From PALSA-607 sp963825425 (GTDB lineage Bacteria; Actinomycetota; Actinomycetes; Acidothermales; Acidothermaceae): DNA of 64,000 bases. Positions within the stretch are counted from its first letter, which is position 1; the number at the start of each line of letters is the position of its first letter. The stretch lies in assembly GCA_963825425.1 (NCBI GenBank), contig CAWGTF010000012.1:1-64000 (forward strand), read 5' to 3'. The position numbers and the translations under genes were made by a program. Positions 39,202-46,329 of the stretch are shown here, in pieces. Below the pieces are notes generated by a model that was given only the letters and a program-made list of their open reading frames with translations, searched no databases and was not told the DNA's origin.

Positions 39202-39783
39202 TTACCCGTGCCCGCGAAGCGTGCGCAAGGCCGAATCGCACACTGCGAGCGCGTCGAGCATCGCCTGTGCGCTGTCCTCGAGTCGGGTGTCCGGGACGAA
39301 GACGCCATCGGGGCCCATGTACTGGCGGAAGAACGGGATGTTGACGCCCTCATAGACCGGGACCATCGACAGCGATGTCGCCACGGCCCGCGCCACTTGC
39401 ACTGCGCGGGTGCCCGCGGCCACGCCGCCGTAGCTGACAAAGCCGATGGCCTTGTGCTTCCACTCACGATGGAGGTAGTCGATGGCGTTCTTGCTCGCGC
39501 CGTTCATCGCATGGTTGTACTCCGGCAGCACGATGACGTAGGCGTCGCCGCGTGAAATCGTCGCGCTCCACTGCCGCGTGTGATCGTGAACGTAGTCACC
39601 TTTTGCCGGATGGTTCGGCTCGTCGAGTAGCGGCAGATCGACCTCGAGGAGGTCGATCAGCTCCACGTCGAACGCCGGATGCGCTTGCGCGATGGGCAGA
39701 AACCAACGCGCGATGGGTAAGCCAGCACGACCCGGCCGGGTGCTGCCGATGATCACTTGCAGAAGAGAGCGTCCAGCCACCAT
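39202..39783 (-). CDS. NAD(P)H-dependent FMN reductase
   Basis: Flavodoxin-fold reductase of 193 residues. It starts LLQVIIGSTRPGRAGLPIARWF, the FMN phosphate loop, and has the PEYNHAMNGASKNAIDYLHREW signature and FVSYGGVAAGTRAVQVAR. It can supply reduced flavin to two-component monooxygenases or reduce quinones. The start shares bases with the glutathione peroxidase stop, so the two redox genes are coupled. Neither FAD hydroxylase in this island belongs to the two-component class, so quinone reduction seems more likely. Confidence 0.9.
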   Translation of the reverse strand: MVAGRSLLQVIIGSTRPGRAGLPIARWFLPIAQAHPAFDVELIDLLEVDLPLLDEPNHPAKGDYVHDHTRQWSATISRGDAYVIVLPEYNHAMNGASKNAIDYLHREWKHKAIGFVSYGGVAAGTRAVQVARAVATSLSMVPVYEGVNIPFFRQYMGPDGVFVPDTRLEDSAQAMLDALAVCDSALRTLRGHG

Positions 39784-40286
39784 CAGTCTCCCGTGGAGTC
39801 TCGCAGGGCTGCCTGAATCGCGGATTGCAGCGCCGGATCGTCAGGCTCGGTCTCAGAGACGAAACGAGCGAGAACTTCGCCGTGGCTCGAAATCACCCAC
39901 TTCTCGAAGTTCCAGCGAACATCTCCCTCATACCCATCTACTCCGGGAATGCTCGCGACTTCGGCGAAGAGTGGATGCCGATGGGGTCCGTTGACGTCGA
40001 GCTTCTCGGTGAGAGGGAACGTCACTCCGTACGTGGTCGAACAGAAGGTGACGATTTCCTCGTTGGTCCCCGGTTCCTGCCCTTTGAACTGGTTGCACGG
40101 GGCGCCGAGAACGATGAGCCCCTGCGATGCGTAGTCAGTCGCCAGCCGCTGGAGACCTTCGTACTGGCCCACGAGTCCGCAGTGACTTGCCACGTTTGTC
40201 AGCAGGACTGCGTGCCCCTCATATTCCCCGAACGTTGTTTCGCGTCCGTCAATCATCGTGAGCGGTATCTCGTACAGATCCGTCAT
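39783..40286 (-). CDS. Glutathione peroxidase family (thioredoxin-dependent type) protein
   Basis: A 167-residue thiol peroxidase. It has NVASHCGLVGQYEGLQ with peroxidatic Cys36, VLGAPCNQFKGQEPG with Gln70 and a possible resolving Cys, and WNFEKWVIS with the active-site Trp and Asn. In actinobacteria, which lack glutathione, such enzymes use thioredoxin. AAGGAG precedes ATG 40286. Its place in a catabolic operon suggests protection against peroxide made by uncoupled flavin hydroxylases (inference). Confidence 0.9.
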   Translation of the reverse strand: MTDLYEIPLTMIDGRETTFGEYEGHAVLLTNVASHCGLVGQYEGLQRLATDYASQGLIVLGAPCNQFKGQEPGTNEEIVTFCSTTYGVTFPLTEKLDVNGPHRHPLFAEVASIPGVDGYEGDVRWNFEKWVISSHGEVLARFVSETEPDDPALQSAIQAALRDSTGD

Positions 40287-40329
40287 GTTTGCTCCTTCGG
40301 GCTGGTAGTGGCTTCAGACCCCTTGACAG

Positions 40330-40728
40330 CTACAAGCGGGCAGCGGGTCCAAGTTCAGCGATTGACGGGGCCATCCCGAGTGATTCGAGTAGGCCGGCGT
40401 CGAAGTAGGGCCGCAACAGGACCAGGCGGTCGTCGCGGAAGCGGAGATGGTCGGCGATGGCGAAGCCCCGGCCGTCTGGCAGGTCCACCGTGAGGAACAG
40501 GACCGCATCGTCGCCGTCGATGAGCTGGCCGGACTGTTCGACCCGAAGCCTGCTGAATGCGGAGGCAACATCGCAGAGGATCTTGCGGACCGGAGCGGCG
40601 CCAACGATCGGGCCGAGGCGAGGTCCGCGGAAGACGACATCGTCCGCTAGCGGGTACAGCGCGAATGCGTCCTCGGTGAGCGCAACCACGTAGTCCTGGA
40701 GCAGCTGTGCAACAGCCCCGTGCGCCAC
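40330..40728 (-). CDS. SnoaL/NTF2-like domain protein
   Basis: About 132 residues with the cone-shaped NTF2 fold pattern: N-terminal helix QLLQDYVVALTEDAFALYPL, FRGPRLGPIVGAAPVRKIL and beta strands VEQSGQLIDGDDAVLFLTV, FAIADHLRFRDDRLVLLRPYF. The motif DHLRFRDDRLVLLRPYFD is typical of SnoaL-like proteins, which act as cyclases, isomerases or hydratases or only bind ligands. GGAGGAAGAA precedes GTG 40728. A ring isomerase or hydratase role in this island is only a suggestion. Confidence 0.8.
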   Translation of the reverse strand: MAHGAVAQLLQDYVVALTEDAFALYPLADDVVFRGPRLGPIVGAAPVRKILCDVASAFSRLRVEQSGQLIDGDDAVLFLTVDLPDGRGFAIADHLRFRDDRLVLLRPYFDAGLLESLGMAPSIAELGPAARL

Positions 40729-40759
40729 TTCTTCCTCCCGTCCTCGTTGTTCGTCGGGT

Positions 40760-41698
40760 CTACGCGAGACAGCGGGCGGCGTTTCGAGTCGTCAGCGCGG
40801 CCCACGATGAGTCGGACGCCGGAGGGCTCGCGTTGAGCGAAGCCAACTGGCCGGCGACGGCCGGCGGCGGGGTGAAGCAGTAATCGCTGCCGTAGAGGAT
40901 CCGACCCTCCCCGACCACGCTCACGAGGCTCGGCAACTGATCGGGGAACGGTGTGCCCGCGGTGTCGAACCAGATCCGAGCGAGTTGCTCTCGTAAGCCG
41001 AGCGGTTCGCCGCCGGTGAGGAATGCCTGCGAGAACCGCTCCGCACGTTCGATAACGACAGGCAGCGCTCCGCCACAGTGCGCTGCGACGAACCGAATCC
41101 GCGAATGCCGTTTCGGGACTTCCGCTAGCAACAGGTCGATGAACGAGCGCGCTGTCTCGAACAGGAACTCCAGCATCGGACGTGGCCGATCGGGTAGCCG
41201 CTCCCAGCCGGGTGGGCTCGTTGGATGCACGTGGACGACTGCAGCACGCGAGTTCAGAGCGTCCCACAAGGGTTCCAGCGCCGGGTCGCCGAGGTAGCGA
41301 CCGTCGTGATGGGTGAGCAGGCTCACCCCTGCCGCGCCGAGGTCATCGATGGCCCGCACGGCCTCCACTGCAGCCGCGCCGACATCCGGAAGCGGGAGTG
41401 CGGCAAGGAAGCCGAAGCGCTCGGGGTGGGATTGCGCTATCCGACTCGCCTCGTCGTTCACGTGCTCCGCGAGCAGCCGGGCTGCACGATCGTCGCCGAA
41501 GTGCACACCCGGAGACGAGATCGACAACAACGCCTTGGCGATACCGTTCTGGGCCATCAGTGCCAGATGAGCGTCCGCTGACCAGGTCGGCCACCCCGGC
41601 ATGCCATCTGGATTCGTGATTCCAGCTGCCCGAGCCTCGGCCAGATAGCGGTCCGTGAAGAAGTGCGCGTGGAAGTCGATCAGCCCACCGGACGTCAC
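40760..41698 (-). CDS. Amidohydrolase 2 (ACMSD-like decarboxylase/hydrolase) family protein
   Basis: A metal-dependent TIM-barrel enzyme of 312 residues. GTG 41698, preceded by AAGGGG, gives VTSGGLIDFHAHFFTDRYL with the His-x-His metal pair. Further motifs are VHVHPTSPPGWE, RIRFVAAHCGGALPVVIERA with a metal His, and ILYGSDYCFTPPP with the catalytic Asp. This family includes aromatic carboxylate decarboxylases and the o-pyrocatechuate and ACMSD branch. It is the first gene of the ten-gene minus-strand operon and is divergent from the SMP-30 gene across a 101-base gap carrying a 20-bp palindrome. Confidence 0.88.
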   Translation of the reverse strand: MTSGGLIDFHAHFFTDRYLAEARAAGITNPDGMPGWPTWSADAHLALMAQNGIAKALLSISSPGVHFGDDRAARLLAEHVNDEASRIAQSHPERFGFLAALPLPDVGAAAVEAVRAIDDLGAAGVSLLTHHDGRYLGDPALEPLWDALNSRAAVVHVHPTSPPGWERLPDRPRPMLEFLFETARSFIDLLLAEVPKRHSRIRFVAAHCGGALPVVIERAERFSQAFLTGGEPLGLREQLARIWFDTAGTPFPDQLPSLVSVVGEGRILYGSDYCFTPPPAVAGQLASLNASPPASDSSWAALTTRNAARCLA

Positions 41699-41745
41699 AT
41701 CCCACCCCTTCGGATCGGCACTGCAGCCTTGACGGGCCCTGTTCT

Positions 41746-41765
41746 GTGGATTATGCATTATCTAC
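41746..41765. promoter_or_regulatory. 20-bp imperfect palindrome in the island's central divergent promoter
   Basis: GTGGATTATG/CATTATCTAC pairs at 8 of 10 positions per half. It is in the AT-richest part of the 101-base gap between the amidohydrolase (41698, minus) and SMP-30 (41800, plus) starts, so one dimeric regulator could control both operons. The GntR at 35171 is the obvious candidate. Confidence 0.55.
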
Positions 41766-41799
41766 ACACGTCAGAGCCGAGGTCACCGGTGGAGGTCGA

Positions 41800-42762
41800 A
41801 TGTCTCGGTTCGCGGTGCCCGTCGCTTCCTTGCGGAAGGTCGGCAGCGTCTCCCGCGCGGAGAACGTGCTCGGCTTCCGTTCTGGAGCCCTGCTCTGCTC
41901 CAGCAACGCCGGGCATTTGACGCGGATTGAGCCGGACGGCTCGCAGTCGACCTGGGGCAACATTCCCGGTGGCCAGCCGACATCAATGGCGCTGCTTGAC
42001 GACGGCAGTGTTCTGACGAACAACACGGCGGACGGCTTGGTCTACCGGATCTTCCCCGACGGGCACCACGAGCTCGCGATCGACAGCAGCGACGGCCGAC
42101 CCGTTGGCGCGGTGAACTACGTCCTGCGTGATCGTCGAGATCGCATTTGGTTGGCTGTGCGGACTCGCCACCCAAGGTCCGACGGTTTCCCGGTCGCGGC
42201 AGACGGCTACATCGCGGTCATTGACAATCTCGGAGACGAGCCGCGAACAGTGGCGGACGGGATCCGGTTCCCGAACGAAATCAAGATGTCCGTCGACGAA
42301 CAGTTCGCGTACGTCCCGGAGACGCTTGGCCGACGGGTTCTCCGCTACCCGGTCACTGCGTCGGGGCTCGCCGATCCGGAGGTGTTCGGACCAGACGACC
42401 TGGGCGCTGGCGGGTATCCCGATGGAGTGACGCCGGACGCGGAAGGCAACCTCTGGGTCGCGCAACCTAATCGCAATGGTCTAGCAGTCATCACCGCCGA
42501 GGGTCACGTAGAGAATGTGTTCGAAGAACCCATCCACGAGGCGATCGAGGAATTCGATCGGGCCTGGGAGGGAGGCTTCATCACGTTCCCTGCTTTGATG
42601 GCGACCCGAGGCAAAGAGATCATCATGCCGACCAGCCTGGCGTTCGCGGGACCCGACTTGCGGACCGCCTACGTGGGATCGCTCGGGATGCCGCACCTGC
42701 TGTCGTTCGAGTCTCCGACGGCTGGCATTCCGATGACCCACCAATCGGCGTCCAACGCATGA
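41800..42762 (+). CDS. SMP-30/gluconolactonase-like beta-propeller protein
   Basis: A 320-residue six-bladed propeller, probably a lactonase. It shows repeated blade patterns (GALLCSSNAGHLTRIEPDG, ALLDDGSVLTNNTADGLVYR), metal-site stretches VNYVLRDRRDRIWLAVRTRH, GIRFPNEIKMSVDEQFAYVPET and YPDGVTPDAEGNLWVA. Asn, Asp and Glu in these loops hold the catalytic Ca2+ or Zn2+. GGAGG precedes ATG 41800. Its stop overlaps the FAD hydroxylase start (ATGA). A lactone formed by Baeyer-Villiger-type oxidation or ring cleavage is a reasonable substrate. Confidence 0.85.
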   Translation: MSRFAVPVASLRKVGSVSRAENVLGFRSGALLCSSNAGHLTRIEPDGSQSTWGNIPGGQPTSMALLDDGSVLTNNTADGLVYRIFPDGHHELAIDSSDGRPVGAVNYVLRDRRDRIWLAVRTRHPRSDGFPVAADGYIAVIDNLGDEPRTVADGIRFPNEIKMSVDEQFAYVPETLGRRVLRYPVTASGLADPEVFGPDDLGAGGYPDGVTPDAEGNLWVAQPNRNGLAVITAEGHVENVFEEPIHEAIEEFDRAWEGGFITFPALMATRGKEIIMPTSLAFAGPDLRTAYVGSLGMPHLLSFESPTAGIPMTHQSASNA

Positions 42763-44354
42763 CAGAGTTGTCCGCTCCGCTCGATGACGACCTCGAGTAC
42801 GACGTGGCCATCGTCGGCTACGGGCCAGGCGCGCAAGCACTTTCCTCGCTACTCGGTCGGCGAGGGCGACGCGTCATCGTCTTTGAGAGGTACCAGGGGC
42901 TCTACAACAACGCCCGCGCGGGGCACATCGACCACGAGGTCCTACGGACCGTGCAAGCGGTAGCACCGGAACGCGCTGTCGCGCTCGAGCGCACGATGCA
43001 TCCGGCGCTGGAGGAGTACGTCTGGCTGAACGCGAAAGGCGAGACGATCCTTCACCAGCCGCACGTAACACCCGGAAAACGTTCGGTGTCCGGCTGGTAC
43101 AGCGACTACACCCTGTGGCAGCCGAACCTCGAGGACGTGTTTGCTTCGGTCGCACACGAGACCGGAGTCGAGGTTGCATTCGGCTGGGAGGTCGTCGGGC
43201 TTTCTGACTACGGGAACCACGCGAAGGTCACCGCGAATCGAGTCTCATACGACGCGGCGGGTCGTCGCGACCTCAGCGACGACTATCGAGTCGTCCGTGC
43301 ACGGTTCGTCGTCGGGGGTGACGGCGGAAGTAGCTTCGTCCGACGCACGCTCGCTATTCCGCGCGACGACCACGGTGTCGACGAGGAGTGGCTTGTCTGC
43401 GACCTGCTGACTCTCGATCCGAGCCACCGGGTCACGCCGTTTATCGCACAGATCTGCGACCCGGCGCGACCCCGTCTGGTCATGCCGCTGGGTACCACTC
43501 ACCGACGCTTTGAGTGGCGGGTGATGCCAGGGGAGACCGCCGCCTCGATGTCCAGACCAGACACGGCTTGGCGACTCCTCAGCGAGTTCGGCGTTACTCC
43601 GCAGACACACCAGATTGCCCGGCAGCTCGTCTACCGATTCCAGGCCCGTACCGCTACCCGATGGCGCCAGGGCAACGTTTTCCTCATCGGAGACGCCGCG
43701 CATACGATGCCGCCGTACGCCGGCCAGGGCTTGTGTGGCGCGGTTCGCGACGCTGCGAACCTTGCGTGGAAACTCGATCTCGTGCTCGAGGGTCAGGCCG
43801 GTGACTCGCTGCTTGACACCTACGAGGAGGAACGCCGCGCCCACCACAGCCTCTGGACTCACCTGTCAATCGCCGAAGGCCGGATATCGAATGTCCTCGA
43901 TCCCAAGGAAGCCGACGAGCGCGATCAGAGGCTGCTGCTCGAAGGCATCCCCATCCCCGATCTCCCCACTCTCGAGAAGGGGTTCCTCGACGCTGACTCA
44001 CCGACTGCAGGGGACATCGCACCTCAAGGTGTCGTCCTGTCCGGAGAGCGCAGGGATCTGCTGGAAAGCCATTTCCCTGGACCGCGTTTCCGGCTGATCC
44101 TCGATGGGTTTGCCGCGGGCGACGTTCTGGACGGCGCCGAGCAGGCGTTCTTGCATCGGCTCGGTGCTGACGTCACCACCGTCGGCGTCGAGATCGTCGA
44201 TGTCGACGGGCAGTACCGGGACTGGTTCGACGAGTTCGGCGCCGTCGCTGTGTTGTATCGCCCCGACTTCTACATCTATGGCACCGCGGTCGATCGCGGC
44301 GCCGTGGCCGGGCTCGTATCGAGGCTGCGGTCGGACCTCATGGCGACGACTTGA
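42759..44354 (+). CDS. FAD-dependent aromatic hydroxylase (MhpA/PheA-like)
   Basis: Group A flavoprotein monooxygenase of 531 residues, intact. The first Rossmann motif is VAIVGYGPGAQALSSLLG (about residues 16-33), ARAGHIDHEVLRTVQ is the substrate/isoalloxazine region, DG motif is VVGGDGGSSFVRRTL, and the FAD GD motif NVFLIGDAAHTMPPYAGQG lies about residues 305-323. It ends with a thioredoxin-like C-terminal domain (AVLYRPDFYIYGTA). Such enzymes add OH to a phenolic ring with NAD(P)H and O2. It is coupled to SMP-30 upstream and followed by the acetoacetyl-CoA synthetase. It is a distant paralogue of the hydroxylase at 51384. Confidence 0.92.
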   Translation: MTELSAPLDDDLEYDVAIVGYGPGAQALSSLLGRRGRRVIVFERYQGLYNNARAGHIDHEVLRTVQAVAPERAVALERTMHPALEEYVWLNAKGETILHQPHVTPGKRSVSGWYSDYTLWQPNLEDVFASVAHETGVEVAFGWEVVGLSDYGNHAKVTANRVSYDAAGRRDLSDDYRVVRARFVVGGDGGSSFVRRTLAIPRDDHGVDEEWLVCDLLTLDPSHRVTPFIAQICDPARPRLVMPLGTTHRRFEWRVMPGETAASMSRPDTAWRLLSEFGVTPQTHQIARQLVYRFQARTATRWRQGNVFLIGDAAHTMPPYAGQGLCGAVRDAANLAWKLDLVLEGQAGDSLLDTYEEERRAHHSLWTHLSIAEGRISNVLDPKEADERDQRLLLEGIPIPDLPTLEKGFLDADSPTAGDIAPQGVVLSGERRDLLESHFPGPRFRLILDGFAAGDVLDGAEQAFLHRLGADVTTVGVEIVDVDGQYRDWFDEFGAVAVLYRPDFYIYGTAVDRGAVAGLVSRLRSDLMATT

Positions 44355-44366
44355 GGTGTACAGCGC

Positions 44367-46322
44367 ATGAGTAGTACGCCGAGGATCCTGCGACCAGTGC
44401 CCGACGACGCTCGAGCTACCAGTGAGATAGGGCACTACCTCGATTGGCTTGAGCGCGAGCGAGGCATCGTTCTCGGCGACTACGACAGCCTGTACCGCTG
44501 GTCGATCGACGAACTCGAAGCGTTCTGGCAAAGCATCTGGGACTTCTACCAAGTCCGGTCGTACTCGCCCCACACTGCCGTCCTGGAGCAGCGCCGCATG
44601 CCCGGGGCCGTCTGGTTTCCCGGTGCCACTGTGAACTACGCCGAACACGCCGTGGGCGCTTGGCGCGATCCAGACGGGGTCGCCGTCATCGAACGAACCC
44701 AGACCCGCGCCGCTCGGCAAATCACGCGCGGAGAGCTCGCCGACCTCGTCGGACGAGCGAGGGCTGGCCTGCAGCGTCTTGGCGTCGAGCGCGGCGACCG
44801 GGTCGTCGCGTTCTTGCCGAATATCACGGAGACCGTCGTCGCCTTTCTGGCGACGGCCAGCCTCGGCGCGATCTGGGCAAGCTGCTCTCCTGAGTTCGGC
44901 ATCCGCAGCATCGTCGACCGCTTCTCCCAGATCGAACCGAAGGTGTTGCTCGCCGTCCCCGGCTATGTCTACGGCACCAACCTCGTCGATCGACGGGCTG
45001 AAGTGGCACAGATCCGACAGTCCCTGCCGAGCCTTGAACACGTGATCGCGGTTTCCTACGGGCCGGGCGATCTCGACAACGCGACGAGGTGGGACGACCT
45101 CCTGGACGTCGAGGGCGCACTGGCCTTCGATCCGGTGCCCTTCAGCCAACCGATGGTGGTTCTCTTCACCTCCGGCACGACTGGCAAGCCCAAGCCGATC
45201 GTGCACTCACACGGCGGACTGTTGCTCGAACAGCTCAAGAGCCAAGGGTTGTCGTGGGACTTGAAGGATGCAGACCGCCTCCTGTGGTTCACAACTACTG
45301 CGTGGATGCTGTGGAACACCGTCGTCGCCGCGCTTCTCCACGGCTGCGCCGCGGTCGTCGTTGACGGCAACCCGCTGCACCCTGAGCTGGCGAGTCAATG
45401 GAGGCTCGCCGAAGAAACCCGAGCCACCCTGGTCGGGGTCTCGCCCGGTTATGTCATGGCCTGTCGCAAGGCGGGCATCGAGCCAGCGCGGCAATTCGAC
45501 CTGAGCCGGGTGCGCCAGATTGGGTGCGCCGGGGCTCCGCTCGCGCCGGAAGGCTACGAATGGATCGTTCAACAAATGGGGCAACAGGTTCTGCTTAACG
45601 TCGCCAGTGGTGGAACCGATGTCTGCACGGGTTTGATAGCAGCCACCCCCCTTCAGCCCGTCTACGCGGGGGAGATGTCGGGCGCGATGATCGGCTCCGC
45701 GGTCAAGGCGTTTGACCCCGATGGACGCGAGCTCGTGGGCGTGCTCGGCGAGATGGTCATCACCGAGCCGATGCCGTCGATGCCAGTGCAGCTTTGGGGC
45801 GACACCGACGGCAGCCAACTGCGCAACGCATATTTCGACATGTATCCCGGCGTCTGGCGGCAGGGAGATTGGATTCGGTTCTCACCGGTGGGTAGCGCTG
45901 TTATCACTGGCCGTTCAGATGCCACCTTGAACCGTGGTGGCGTGCGTCTGGGGACGGCGGACTTCTACGGCGTTGTCGAGGAATTCCCCGAGGTAACCGA
46001 CAGCCTCGTCGTGCACCTCGAGGGCGCGGACGGCGGGCCGGGCGAGCTCATCTTGTTTCTTGCCACCACGGACGGCACGCTCCCCGAACCGCTCGTCGCC
46101 CGGATCAAGTCCGCGCTGCGCGACAACTTGTCGCCCCGGCATGTACCCGACGCCGTCCGATTAGTTCCGTCGGTGCCGCGCAGCCGCACCGGAAAGAAGC
46201 TCGAAGTCCCGGTGAAACGGATCCTCCAAGGCGCCGACCCAGAGCTCGTCGCAAGCCGAGATGCGCTGCTCGACCCCGACTGTCTCGACGTGTTCCTTCG
46301 TTACAGGGGGACCACCCCTTAG
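44367..46322 (+). CDS. Acetoacetyl-CoA synthetase
   Basis: Adenylate-forming ligase that converts acetoacetate, ATP and CoA to acetoacetyl-CoA. It is intact at 651 residues, the AacS length. N-terminal pattern LYRWSIDELEAFWQSIWDF, RMPGAVWFPGATVNYAEH and C-terminal SRSRTGKKLEVPVK match the AacS branch of the acetyl-CoA synthetase family. The P-loop is VVLFTSGTTGKPKPIVHSH, and the A-motif NVASGGTDVCTGLIA replaces the YGxTE of other ligases. GAGGTG precedes ATG 44367. In the plus-strand trio it suggests that ring breakdown releases acetoacetate or a close 3-oxo acid. Confidence 0.9.
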   Translation: MSSTPRILRPVPDDARATSEIGHYLDWLERERGIVLGDYDSLYRWSIDELEAFWQSIWDFYQVRSYSPHTAVLEQRRMPGAVWFPGATVNYAEHAVGAWRDPDGVAVIERTQTRAARQITRGELADLVGRARAGLQRLGVERGDRVVAFLPNITETVVAFLATASLGAIWASCSPEFGIRSIVDRFSQIEPKVLLAVPGYVYGTNLVDRRAEVAQIRQSLPSLEHVIAVSYGPGDLDNATRWDDLLDVEGALAFDPVPFSQPMVVLFTSGTTGKPKPIVHSHGGLLLEQLKSQGLSWDLKDADRLLWFTTTAWMLWNTVVAALLHGCAAVVVDGNPLHPELASQWRLAEETRATLVGVSPGYVMACRKAGIEPARQFDLSRVRQIGCAGAPLAPEGYEWIVQQMGQQVLLNVASGGTDVCTGLIAATPLQPVYAGEMSGAMIGSAVKAFDPDGRELVGVLGEMVITEPMPSMPVQLWGDTDGSQLRNAYFDMYPGVWRQGDWIRFSPVGSAVITGRSDATLNRGGVRLGTADFYGVVEEFPEVTDSLVVHLEGADGGPGELILFLATTDGTLPEPLVARIKSALRDNLSPRHVPDAVRLVPSVPRSRTGKKLEVPVKRILQGADPELVASRDALLDPDCLDVFLRYRGTTP

Positions 46323-46329
46323 TGCTCGA

